The notes below the pieces were generated by a model that saw only the letters and a list, made by a program, of their open reading frames with translations, was not told where the DNA came from and did no database searches. This document shows, piece after piece, positions 47,174 through 64,000 of a stretch of DNA of 64,000 nucleotides. A program made the position numbers and the translations under genes. The stretch is from Pseudonocardia sp. TRM90224. Its GTDB lineage: Bacteria > Actinomycetota > Actinomycetes > Mycobacteriales > Pseudonocardiaceae. Positions within the stretch are counted from its first letter, which is position 1. Every line of letters starts with the position of its first letter. The stretch is from assembly GCF_021245725.1 (NCBI RefSeq), contig NZ_JAJGSX010000035.1:1-64000 (forward strand). The letters are read 5' to 3'.

Positions 47174-50100
47174 TCAGCTCACGTCCCTTCGGACGGTCGC
47201 GAGCAGTTCGCCCACCGGCTCCGACGCGCAACCGGCCAGCCGTTCCAGCAGCTCGCAGAGCGCGGCCTTGACCTCCTCGACGGCCGACGCCGGCAGCTGT
47301 TTTTCGTAGTGGAAGAACTGCAGGTCCAGCGCCTCCCCGAAGGCGAAGACGGCGACGCGCAGCGGGTGCTCGGTCTGGGTCTGACCCTCGACGATCCGCA
47401 GCTCCGTCCGCCGCCTGGCCTCCTCGCCGTCGCTGCTGAACGGGAAGTTCAGGAAGACGAAGCACGATTCGTACAGGTCGGAGCCTGCGGGCCGGCCCGC
47501 CCAGCCGCGGATCTCCTCCAGCGCGACGTGGTGGTGCGCGTCGAGGTCGAGCTGGAGCCGTTGGGCCTGCTCCACCCACTGCAGGAACGTCAGCGAAGGC
47601 GGGACGTCGAGCTGCATCGGCAGCACGCTGGTGAAGATCCCGACCATGCGCTCGTAGCCTGCGACGTCGGCCGAGCGGCCCGTCATCATGTTCCCGAACG
47701 ACACCCGCGACCGCCCTGTCCAACGGGCCAGTACCAGCGCCCACGCGGCGAGCACGACGTTGCTCAGGGTGAGGCCGGCGCCGCGGGCGAGCTCGCGCAG
47801 CGCGCCGGTGGCCTCGGCCGAGACCGACGCGTCCGAGCGCAGGTACCGGCCACCCTCGACTGGCGTTCTCGGCGTGCCGCCCAGCGTCGCGACCAGCGGC
47901 GTCACCTCGAACGCCGCCATGCTGCGGCGCCAGAACGCCGCCACCGCGCCGTCGTCCCGCGCGCGCTGGTGATCGATGTAGTGCCGGTAGGGCACAACGG
48001 GTGCCAGCTCCGCGTCCGGGTCGCCGAGCAGCACCAGCAGGTCGGCCAGCACGAACGACAGGCTCCAGCCGTCGGAGAACATGTAGTTGTAGAGGAAGGC
48101 CATCCCGATCTCGTCGGGTCGTTCGCCGGGGAACAGCGCGACCCGCAGGTGCCCGGGGCGGTCCAGCGCGAAGCCGCCCGCCCGCACCGACTCCACCCAG
48201 CGGTGGATCTCGGCCGCGCGCTCGTCCTTCGCCACCGCGGACAGGTCGTGGCGTTCGACCACGATCTCCGCCGAGCGGTGGACGACCAGCTCCGGCTCGT
48301 CGACGTCGGCCCACCGGAACGAGCTGCGCAGGACCGAGTGCCGGTCGGCGACCGCCCGCCACGCGGCCTCCAGCGCGTCGAGGTCGATCGGTCGGCCCGT
48401 CGTCGAGCGCACCCTGGTCTCGATGCTCTGCACGTAGAGCGACGCCGGGCCGTCCGTCAGCTTCCGGCGCAGCATCTCCGTCTGGTATCGCGAGAGCGGG
48501 TGGACGTCATCGACGTCGAGCCCCAGCGCGATGAGCCGGTTGATCTCGCTCGGCAGGCTCGACGATGGCGCCGCCGCGGCCGGCTCGGCCACCTCGCCGA
48601 TCGCCGTGGCCAGCCGCCGGACGGACGGGTGCCGCACGATGTCGGCCGGCGTCACCCGCAGGCCCGCCTCGGTGGCCCGGGCGACCACCTGGATGCTGTC
48701 GATCGAGTCGCCGCCGAGCTCGAAGAAGTTGCCGTCGACGGCAACGTGCTCGATCCCGAGGACGTCCGCCCAGATCGCGGCCAGGGTCCGTTCGGTCGGG
48801 GTGCTCGGAGCCTCGCCCGCCGGCTCGCCCTCGGCTCCGGAGAGCCGGACGGGTGCGGGCAGCGCGCGGCGGTCCAGCTTGCCGCTGGTCGTGACCGGCA
48901 GCCGGGCGAGCACGACGAACGCGTGCGGGATCATGAAGTCCGGCAGCGTCGTGTGCAGGTGCTCGCGCAGCTCGCCGACCAGCGCCCGCGCCGACGGCGT
49001 GGTGAGCTGCTCAGGACCGCCGACCGCCGTGGCCGACTTCTTCATGTACTCGTCGAAGAGCCCCTGCCTGCGGGACGTCGGCTGCGCCGGTGCAGCGGCG
49101 GCGTCGCCCCCGGCCGGCACCGCGTACGCGACGAGCTGCTTGCGATCGTCGCCCTCGGAGCGCACGACCACAGCGGCATCGGCCACCCCGGGATGCGCCC
49201 GCAGCGTCGACTCGATCTCCCCGAGCTCGATCCGCATGCCGCGGACCTTCACCTGGGAGTCGAGCCTGCCGAGGAACTCGACGTCGCCGCTCGGCAGCCA
49301 GCGGGCCAGGTCGCCCGTCCGGTACATGCGCGCTCCGGGAGCGCCGAACGGATCCGGGACGAACCGCTCGGCGTCGAGCTCCGGCCGGCGCAGGTACCCG
49401 AGCCCGACGTTCACACCGCCGATGTGCAGCTCGCCCGGGATCCCGATGGGCGCCGGCTGCCCGGTGCGGTCGAGGATGTAGATCTCCGTGTTCGCGATCG
49501 GCTTGCCGATCGGCACGACCGGCGAGGTGTCCTGCTCCCGGCACCGGTACGCGGTCACGTCGACGGCCGCTTCCGTCGGCCCGTACAGGTTGTGCAGCTC
49601 GACGCCGGGCAGGCGCTCGAAGAAGCGGTCGCGGAACTCCGCCGGCAGCGCCTCGCCGCTGCAGACGACCCGCACGAGCGACGTGCAGTCGCTCAGCGCC
49701 GGGTGGTCGAGCACCACCCGCAGCATCGACGGCACGAAGTGGACGGTGGTGATCCCCTCGCGCCGGATCGTGTCGAGCAGCGCGGTCGGGTCCTTGTGCT
49801 CGTCGGGCCTGGCGACCACCAGCGTCGCGCCGGTCATCAACGGCCAGAAGAACTCCCACACCGAGACGTCGAAGCTGAACGGGGTCTTCTGCAGCACCTT
49901 GTCGGCGGCCGTCAACCCGAACGCGTCCTGCATCCAGAGCAGCCGGTTCCCGATGCCGCGGTGGCTGTTGATCGCGCCCTTCGGCAGCCCCGTGGAGCCC
50001 GAGGTGTAGATGACGTAGGCCGGCTGCTCCGTCGACATCGGGACAGCGGGGGAGTCCGCGGTCGAGGTCGCCGGGCCCCCGAGCCGGACAACGTGCGGCC

Positions 50101-51922
50101 CGAGGTCGGCCAGCCTGGCCGGCAGCTCCCGATCGGTGAGCAGCACCTGCGGAGCGGTGTCACGGATCATGTGGCGGAGCCGGTCCTCCGGGTAGGACGG
50201 CTCCAGCGGGACGTAGGCGCCGCCGCTCTTCAGCACTGCGAGCAGCGCGACGACCAGCTCCGCCGACCGCTCGGCGTGCACCCCGACCAGCGTGTCCGGC
50301 CCGACGCCCGCCTCGATCAGCTCGCGGGCCAGCGCGTTGGCCCGCCCGTCCAGCTCGCGGTAGGTCAGCTCGCGGTAGGTCTGCTCGGCGCCGTCGAAGG
50401 CCACCGCAACGCTGTCCGGTGTGCGCCCGGCCTGCTCCTCGATGTGCTCGTGCAGGAGGCGCTGTGGGCCGAGGTCGACAGCGGTGTCGTTGAACCCGGC
50501 AAGCACCTGGTGGCGCTCGGCGTCGCCGAGCAGCGGGATCTCCGAGACTGCGAGCGTGGGATCCGCCGTGGCGGCCGTGAGCACCCTGGTCAGGTGCTCG
50601 GCCATGCGCGAGATCGTCGGGGCGTCCCAGAGGTCGGTGTTGTACTCGAACGTCACTGTCCAGGTGTCGTCGACCGCCATGAACTGCAGCCAGAGGTCGA
50701 ACTTCGACGTGCCGGTGTGGACCTCGTCGAGCCTGGTGTCGAGGCCCGCGAACGGCACCCGCTCCAGCGGGGCGTTCTGCACGACCATCATCACCTGGAA
50801 GAGCGGGTTGCGGCTGGTGTCCCGCTCGGGCGCCAGCTCGTTCACGAGCTCCTCGAACGGCACCCCCTGGTGGGCGTAGGCCGCGAGCGTGCGCTGCCGG
50901 ATGCGGCCGAGCAGGTCGCGGAACGACGGATCGCCCGCCAGGTCGGTGCGCAGGACGATCGTGTTCGAGAAGTAGCCGATGAGCGCCTCGGTCTCGACGG
51001 GCGTCCGGTTGGCGATGGGGGAGCCGACGGCGATGTCGTCCTGCCCGCTGTAGCGCGAGAGCAGCGCCGTGAACGCGCCGAGGAAGAGCATGTACGGCGT
51101 GACATCGGCGGCCTTGCAGATGTCCCGGATCGCCGCACCGGCCGCTTGCGGCAGCTCCAGTTCGAGGCGCGCGCCCTGGAAGCGCTGGACGGCGGGACGC
51201 GGGTGGTCGGTCGGGAGCGCGAGCGTGGGGAGCTCGGCCAGCTCCCGCGTCCAGAAGTCGAGATCGGCGCGGAAGGCACCCTGCGCCCGCTGCTCCTGCT
51301 GCCAGGCCGCGAAGTCGCCGTACTGGATCGGCAGCTCGGGCAACGGGCTCGGCTCGCCGTTCGTGTACGCGCGGTAGAGCGTCACCAGCTCGCGGTTCAG
51401 CACGCCGAGCGACCAGCCGTCGCAGGCGATGTGGTGCAGCGTGAGCTGCAGGGCGTGCCGGTCGGGGGCGAGCAGCAGCAGCGCCGCGATCAGCGGACCC
51501 TTCTCCAGGGAGAGGATCCGCCCGGCCTCCGCCGCCATCCGCTCCCGCACCCGGTCCGGCGTCTCGCCGGTCAGGTCCTCGACGCTGAACTCGGGCTCGA
51601 ACGGCTCGGCGATGAGCTGCCTGGCGCGCCCGTCCGTGCTCGGGAAGGTTGCGCGGAGGCTGTCGTGGCGCCGGACGATCTCGGTGAGCGCCCGCCGCAG
51701 CGCCGGCTCGTCGAGCGGGCCGTCCAGGTGGAACACGACCGAGAAGTTGTAGGCGGCCGAGCCGGGGACGAGCTGGTCGAGGTACCAGACGCGCTCCTGC
51801 GTCGACGACAGCGGCGCCTCGCCGCGCTCCTCCCGGCGGGTGATCGTGGCCGCCGGTGGCTTCGCCTGGCCGCGCTTCCAGCGATCCAGCACGGCGCGCT
51901 TCGCCGCCGACAGCTCTGTCAT
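47174..51922 (-). CDS. nonribosomal peptide synthetase, C-A(Ser)-PCP-C*
   Basis: A 1582-residue single-module NRPS. C1 (about 35-455) has an intact HHIACDG at 163-169. The A domain (about 480-1015) has YTSGSTGLPKG near 639; the pocket residues aligned to GrsA read D-V-W-H-V-S-L-V-D-K, a serine-type code. An extra ~45-residue insert (937-983) lies before the hinge. PCP has FFELGGDSIDS with Ser1073. A second C-like domain (about 1135-1582) ends the protein, but its HHxxxDG reads NYMFSDG. There is no thioesterase or reductase. ATG three bases after the PKS stop, so it should take the PKS chain. Confidence 0.9.
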   Translation of the reverse strand: MTELSAAKRAVLDRWKRGQAKPPAATITRREERGEAPLSSTQERVWYLDQLVPGSAAYNFSVVFHLDGPLDEPALRRALTEIVRRHDSLRATFPSTDGRARQLIAEPFEPEFSVEDLTGETPDRVRERMAAEAGRILSLEKGPLIAALLLLAPDRHALQLTLHHIACDGWSLGVLNRELVTLYRAYTNGEPSPLPELPIQYGDFAAWQQEQRAQGAFRADLDFWTRELAELPTLALPTDHPRPAVQRFQGARLELELPQAAGAAIRDICKAADVTPYMLFLGAFTALLSRYSGQDDIAVGSPIANRTPVETEALIGYFSNTIVLRTDLAGDPSFRDLLGRIRQRTLAAYAHQGVPFEELVNELAPERDTSRNPLFQVMMVVQNAPLERVPFAGLDTRLDEVHTGTSKFDLWLQFMAVDDTWTVTFEYNTDLWDAPTISRMAEHLTRVLTAATADPTLAVSEIPLLGDAERHQVLAGFNDTAVDLGPQRLLHEHIEEQAGRTPDSVAVAFDGAEQTYRELTYRELDGRANALARELIEAGVGPDTLVGVHAERSAELVVALLAVLKSGGAYVPLEPSYPEDRLRHMIRDTAPQVLLTDRELPARLADLGPHVVRLGGPATSTADSPAVPMSTEQPAYVIYTSGSTGLPKGAINSHRGIGNRLLWMQDAFGLTAADKVLQKTPFSFDVSVWEFFWPLMTGATLVVARPDEHKDPTALLDTIRREGITTVHFVPSMLRVVLDHPALSDCTSLVRVVCSGEALPAEFRDRFFERLPGVELHNLYGPTEAAVDVTAYRCREQDTSPVVPIGKPIANTEIYILDRTGQPAPIGIPGELHIGGVNVGLGYLRRPELDAERFVPDPFGAPGARMYRTGDLARWLPSGDVEFLGRLDSQVKVRGMRIELGEIESTLRAHPGVADAAVVVRSEGDDRKQLVAYAVPAGGDAAAAPAQPTSRRQGLFDEYMKKSATAVGGPEQLTTPSARALVGELREHLHTTLPDFMIPHAFVVLARLPVTTSGKLDRRALPAPVRLSGAEGEPAGEAPSTPTERTLAAIWADVLGIEHVAVDGNFFELGGDSIDSIQVVARATEAGLRVTPADIVRHPSVRRLATAIGEVAEPAAAAPSSSLPSEINRLIALGLDVDDVHPLSRYQTEMLRRKLTDGPASLYVQSIETRVRSTTGRPIDLDALEAAWRAVADRHSVLRSSFRWADVDEPELVVHRSAEIVVERHDLSAVAKDERAAEIHRWVESVRAGGFALDRPGHLRVALFPGERPDEIGMAFLYNYMFSDGWSLSFVLADLLVLLGDPDAELAPVVPYRHYIDHQRARDDGAVAAFWRRSMAAFEVTPLVATLGGTPRTPVEGGRYLRSDASVSAEATGALRELARGAGLTLSNVVLAAWALVLARWTGRSRVSFGNMMTGRSADVAGYERMVGIFTSVLPMQLDVPPSLTFLQWVEQAQRLQLDLDAHHHVALEEIRGWAGRPAGSDLYESCFVFLNFPFSSDGEEARRRTELRIVEGQTQTEHPLRVAVFAFGEALDLQFFHYEKQLPASAVEEVKAALCELLERLAGCASEPVGELLATVRRDVS

Positions 51923-51925
51923 CCG

Positions 51926-61486
<9,561 letters not shown>

Positions 61487-61588
61487 ACCGAACCCCGACC
61501 GGCCGCCCCCGCCTGCCTCATCGCACCCCCGACCACTATCGGCAGCGTGGTCCGGAACGACTGATCTGTCTAGCTCAACCGTCAGTAG

Positions 61589-61606
61589 CACATCGTGCAC
61601 GATGTG
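61589..61606. promoter_or_regulatory. Perfect 18-bp palindrome between the PKS and kinase genes
   Basis: CACATCGTGCACGATGTG is an exact palindrome in the 150-base gap between the divergent PKS-NRPS operon and the APH-like gene. It is the best candidate for the operator of a cluster regulator; the nearest candidate regulator genes are the MarR gene at 62804 and TetR genes further away. Confidence 0.6.
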
Positions 61607-61636
61607 TGGTCTTGCGTCGTCATCTACGGTCGCGGG

Positions 61637-62395
61637 ATGCCCGAGATCGAGGTCGAGTTGACCGGTGGCGGGGTGAACCGGGTGGTCCGCGTGGGTGCGA
61701 CCGTCCGGCGGCCCGTGCACCGCTGGAGCCCGGCCGTGCGGGTGTTGCTCGGACAGCTGCGGGCGTCGGGTGTCCTGGAGGCGCCCGCGTGGCACGGGGT
61801 CGACCAGCGCGGCCGGGACGTCTTCGACCACCTGCCGGGCGAGGTCGGCAACTACCCGCTCTCGGAGCAGGTCCGCAGCGAGACCGCGCTGGTGTCGGCC
61901 GCGCAGCTGCTGCGACGGATGCACGACGCGTCGGTGCCGGTGGTCGGGATGCCGGACCTGCCGTGGCACGTTTCGCCGATCGACCCGGTCGAGGTGATTT
62001 GCCACGGCGACTTCGCCCAGTACAACTGCGTGTTCACCGAAGGGCGCGCCACCGGCGTGATCGACTTCGACATGGCCGGCCCCGGTCCGCGGCGCTGGGA
62101 CATCGCCTACGCCCTCTACCGGTTCGCCCCGCTCACCCACCCCGACAACACCGACGGGTTCGGCGACGCCGCGGAGCAGGCGCGTCGGGCGTGGCTGTTC
62201 CTCTACGCGTACGGCTGCACTGTGCGGGAGGGCCGCGAGGCGCTCGCCGCCGTCGGCCCGCGGCTGCAGTACCTGGTCGACTTCATGCGAGCGTCAGCCG
62301 ACGCAGGCGACGCGAACTTCGCCCGTCACATCGAGGAGGGGCACGCGGATCTGTATCTGCGCGATATCGCCTACGTCGAGGGGCGGAAATTCTGA
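61637..62395 (+). CDS. APH-family phosphotransferase
   Basis: A 252-residue kinase-like protein. The catalytic loop VICHGDFAQYNCVF has Asp and Asn, and the metal motif GVIDFDMAGPGPRRWDIAYA follows. The N-terminus (VELTGGGVNRVVRVGATVRR) has a shortened nucleotide loop with V.R motifs common in this TGGGVN branch. ATG at 61637. It diverges from the PKS-NRPS genes over a perfect palindrome, so phosphorylation of the product or self-resistance is plausible but unproven. Confidence 0.82.
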   Translation: MPEIEVELTGGGVNRVVRVGATVRRPVHRWSPAVRVLLGQLRASGVLEAPAWHGVDQRGRDVFDHLPGEVGNYPLSEQVRSETALVSAAQLLRRMHDASVPVVGMPDLPWHVSPIDPVEVICHGDFAQYNCVFTEGRATGVIDFDMAGPGPRRWDIAYALYRFAPLTHPDNTDGFGDAAEQARRAWLFLYAYGCTVREGREALAAVGPRLQYLVDFMRASADAGDANFARHIEEGHADLYLRDIAYVEGRKF

Positions 62396-62412
62396 CGGGT
62401 TTGTTCGTGCGG

Positions 62413-62655
62413 TTAGGGCCTCGCGCGATATCCCGGTGATTCCATCACCGAATTCAGTCGCTCCACCAGCTCAGCGGTGTCGCACCGTTCGGCGACGACC
62501 TGCGTCGGGAGTGCCCTCGGGTCCTCCAGGATCGCCTGGATCAGGTGTTCTGTGCCGACTGTGTCGACGCCGTGGCTGCGGGCGATGTCGGTTGCGCGCT
62601 GGATGGCTGTGATCAGTCGAGGGGTGAATGGAGGTAAGGGCGGGTGTTCATTCAC
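62413..62655 (-). CDS. small Clp N-terminal domain protein
   Basis: An 80-residue protein. FTPRLITAIQRATDIARSHG and VDTVGTEHLIQAILEDP are the two helical repeats of the Clp amino-terminal domain found in ClpA/ClpC; no AAA domain follows. Free Clp-N proteins can act as ClpS-like adaptors or bind small molecules. The GTG at 62655 is chosen because the domain starts there; a longer frame runs through the upstream hairpin. Confidence 0.75.
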   Translation of the reverse strand: MNEHPPLPPFTPRLITAIQRATDIARSHGVDTVGTEHLIQAILEDPRALPTQVVAERCDTAELVERLNSVMESPGYRARP

Positions 62656-62729
62656 GGGGCGCTCCTGTCGAAACGGCGTGCCGAGATCGGACCCGGTCTG
62701 CCAACGCAACGTCCAGTGTGTCGGTCGTG

Positions 62730-62784
62730 GGTCAGGAAGGCCACTTTCATGCAACGTGGTTGCATGAAAGTGGCCTTCCTGACC
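62730..62784. repeat. Long variant of the CAGGAAAG palindrome
   Basis: Exact 25-bp arms (starting GGTCAGGAAGGCCACTTTCA) around a 5-base loop CGTGG. It keeps the AGGAA-GCCACTTTC core but forms a single long stem rather than two short ones. It lies between the Clp-N and MarR genes. Confidence 0.9.
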
Positions 62785-62803
62785 CTCCGTGGCGCCGTGT
62801 CGA

Positions 62804-63250
62804 CTACTCGCGCCGGTTCAGGTTTCCGATCATCAGCGCCGCGGTCGCCATGAACTGGTCGATCCTTGCCGGGTCCAGGCCCTGCAGGGCAGCCGCGTTG
62901 CCCGCCTCGACGGCCTCGGTGACGTGGGGTCGCAAGTCGTGGGCCTGTGAGGTCAGTACGACGAGCGAGCGGCGCCGGTCGTTCGGATCGGGCCGGCGGG
63001 TGATCAGGCCGTCGCGCTCCATGCGGTCGAGGGTGTTGGCCATGGTCGGCTGCTCGACGCGCGCGCGGGCGCGCAGCTCGGTCTGGGTCAGGCCGTCCTG
63101 GTGGTAGAGCTCGACCAGCACGACGAACTGGGCGGCGCCGACGCCGAACGGCTCCAATCGCGTCCGCAGTTCCCGGCCGAGCAGCCGGGCCAGGTGGGCG
63201 ACCTGGTACCCGAGCGATGCGTCCGGCCTCGCCGGGTCCGTCACGTTCAT
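62804..63250 (-). CDS. MarR-family transcriptional regulator
   Basis: A 148-residue regulator. The winged HTH is visible as GLTQTELRARARVEQPTMAN, then TLDRMERDGLITRRPDPNDR (wing Asp-x-Arg). Flanking helices dimerise. ATG at 63250, with a perfect palindrome starting 18 bases upstream. It diverges from the cytochrome P450 and probably represses both. Confidence 0.9.
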   Translation of the reverse strand: MNVTDPARPDASLGYQVAHLARLLGRELRTRLEPFGVGAAQFVVLVELYHQDGLTQTELRARARVEQPTMANTLDRMERDGLITRRPDPNDRRRSLVVLTSQAHDLRPHVTEAVEAGNAAALQGLDPARIDQFMATAALMIGNLNRRE

Positions 63251-63267
63251 CCTTCCTGAGACTATTC

Positions 63268-63283
63268 ACATAGCACGCTATGT
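63268..63283. promoter_or_regulatory. Perfect palindromic MarR operator candidate
   Basis: ACATAGCACGCTATGT has exact 7-bp arms and a 2-base centre, in the gap between the divergent MarR and P450 genes. Size and position are typical for MarR binding. Confidence 0.7.
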
Positions 63284-63330
63284 AACTTCGGTGATGGTAG
63301 GTGCACCGCCCATGTTGCAGGGAGTGAAGC

Positions 63331-64000
63331 GTGACGACGAACCCGGCAGACCTGTTCCCCCACCTCGTCCGCGACGGCTTGGACCCGATCCGCGCGATCC
63401 AGGAGCTGCGCGACGATCCCGCGACAGGCGGCGTGCGCCGTGTGCCGGGTCTCGGGGGTGGGTCGGCCTGGATCGTCACCAGGTATGAGCTGGTCAGGGC
63501 CGTCCTCGCCGATCCGGCGACGTACTCCAGCGCGCCGGCGGACGACCCGTCCCTGCCGCGGCCCGGCGGCAACGGCGGCCCGGCGCTGTCGATGCTGACC
63601 TCCGACCCGCCCGACCACACGCGGCTGCGGCGCATGCTCAGCCGGGAGTTCACGGTGCGGCGGATCCGCGCGCTCGAGCCGCGGATCACGGAGATCGTCG
63701 AGACCTGCCTCGACGACATGGCCGCTGCGGGGCCGCCCGCCGACCTCGTGACGGCGTTCGCGCTGCCGGTGCCCAGCATGGTCATCTGCGAGCTGATCGG
63801 GGTGCCCTACGCCGACCGCGACCAGTTCCAGCGGCGCACCGCCCGTCAGGTGCTCGGTGTGCCCGACCGCGCGGAGGTCGCGCGGATCGCGGCCGAGTCC
63901 CGCGAGTACATGACCGCGCTCGCCGAGCGTGCGTTGGCCGGACCGGGGGACGACATCCTGGGTGCGATCGTCCGCAACCACGGGGACGGCGTCAGCCGCG
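63331..64000 (+). CDS. cytochrome P450 (N-terminal part, cut by window end)
   Basis: At least 223 residues of a soluble bacterial P450. ALSMLTSDPPDHTRLRRMLS is the C-helix region that binds a haem propionate, followed by REFTVRRIRALEPRITEIVE and the D/E helix stretch VTAFALPVPSMVICELIGVP. The oxygen-binding I helix, ExxR and haem Cys loop lie beyond 64000. The family resembles CYP105/107-like enzymes that oxidise drugs or tailor natural products. GTG at 63331 has a GGGAGTGAAG ribosome site. It may be a tailoring enzyme of the nearby cluster or a MarR-controlled detoxifier. Confidence 0.88.
   Translation, partial: MTTNPADLFPHLVRDGLDPIRAIQELRDDPATGGVRRVPGLGGGSAWIVTRYELVRAVLADPATYSSAPADDPSLPRPGGNGGPALSMLTSDPPDHTRLRRMLSREFTVRRIRALEPRITEIVETCLDDMAAAGPPADLVTAFALPVPSMVICELIGVPYADRDQFQRRTARQVLGVPDRAEVARIAAESREYMTALAERALAGPGDDILGAIVRNHGDGVSR

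Noticed and set aside
61487..62140. N-terminal extension of the PKS frame by 218 codons
   Set aside because: The extension is antisense to the APH-like kinase, is His/Arg/Pro-rich and has no domain. The ACP begins right after the GTG at 61486.

Overview
The window is GC-rich throughout, with short intergenic gaps, many GTG starts, 4-base start/stop overlaps and several classes of perfect intergenic palindromes. Together with the gene content (TetR, GntR, LysR and MarR regulators, DUF3995 and DUF3558-like proteins, a modular PKS-NRPS) this points to an actinobacterial chromosome. A relative of Pseudonocardia or Amycolatopsis is my best guess; this is inference, since there is no rRNA or housekeeping marker here. 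I saw no tRNA, rRNA or CRISPR array, and no gene-free stretch longer than about 210 bases.

Layout. (1) 1-3.4 kb: a class IV aminotransferase, an aldo/keto reductase and an MFS permease. (2) 3.4-13.0 kb: a GntR repressor diverging from an eight-gene, translationally coupled catabolic operon. It encodes a TRAP-type large permease, a small membrane protein, a medium-chain dehydrogenase, a GlcD-like FAD/Fe-S oxidoreductase, an OtnI-like isomerase, an Asp/Glu-racemase-family protein, an OtnK-like kinase and a leaderless ModA-like protein. I read it as uptake and catabolism of a small hydroxy acid such as a tetronate. (3) 13.1-15.0 kb: a VOC protein, a methyltransferase and a HAD phosphatase. (4) 15.1-18.3 kb: a salicylyl-CoA 5-hydroxylase-like monooxygenase coupled to an aryl-AMP ligase, followed by a protein of unknown function. 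(5) 19.2-24.1 kb: GNAT/TetR pairs, a Dabb protein and an MFS exporter with a candidate IdeR iron box. (6) 24.2-29.8 kb: a homoprotocatechuate meta-cleavage operon (HpaD, HpaE, a DapA-family lyase, GntR, an FAH-RraA fusion). (7) 29.9-46.7 kb: assorted accessory genes, including two LysR regulators with divergent targets, the fused remains of an ABC transporter, an 813-residue ATPase/LuxR regulator beside a small secreted repeat peptide, a molybdopterin oxidoreductase, two kinase/glycosyltransferase-type resistance-like genes and TetR repressors. (8) 46.9-61.5 kb: a three-gene biosynthetic operon on the minus strand, with a 3186-residue PKS, a 1582-residue NRPS and an 82-residue protein. (9) 61.6-64 kb: an APH-like kinase, a Clp-N protein, a MarR repressor and a cytochrome P450 cut by the window end.

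The most unusual object is the PKS-NRPS. Its order is ACP-KS-AT-AT-DH-KR-ACP-KS-AT-PCP, then C-A-PCP-C. It has tandem AT domains in one module, an N-terminal carrier with no loading enzyme beside it, what looks like a KR excision scar in module 2, an A domain whose ten-residue code reads as serine, no thioesterase, and a terminal C-like domain whose HHxxxDG motif reads NYMFSDG. Flanking P450, glycosyltransferase and kinase genes could be tailoring or self-protection genes.

The second theme is intergenic structure: five copies of a CAGGAAAG/CTTTCCTG double palindrome (one inside the PKS reading frame) plus a longer variant, two copies each of two long perfect hairpins, a 22-bp tandem repeat at two loci, and two arrays of four 10-bp units that place stop codons in all six frames at convergent gene ends.
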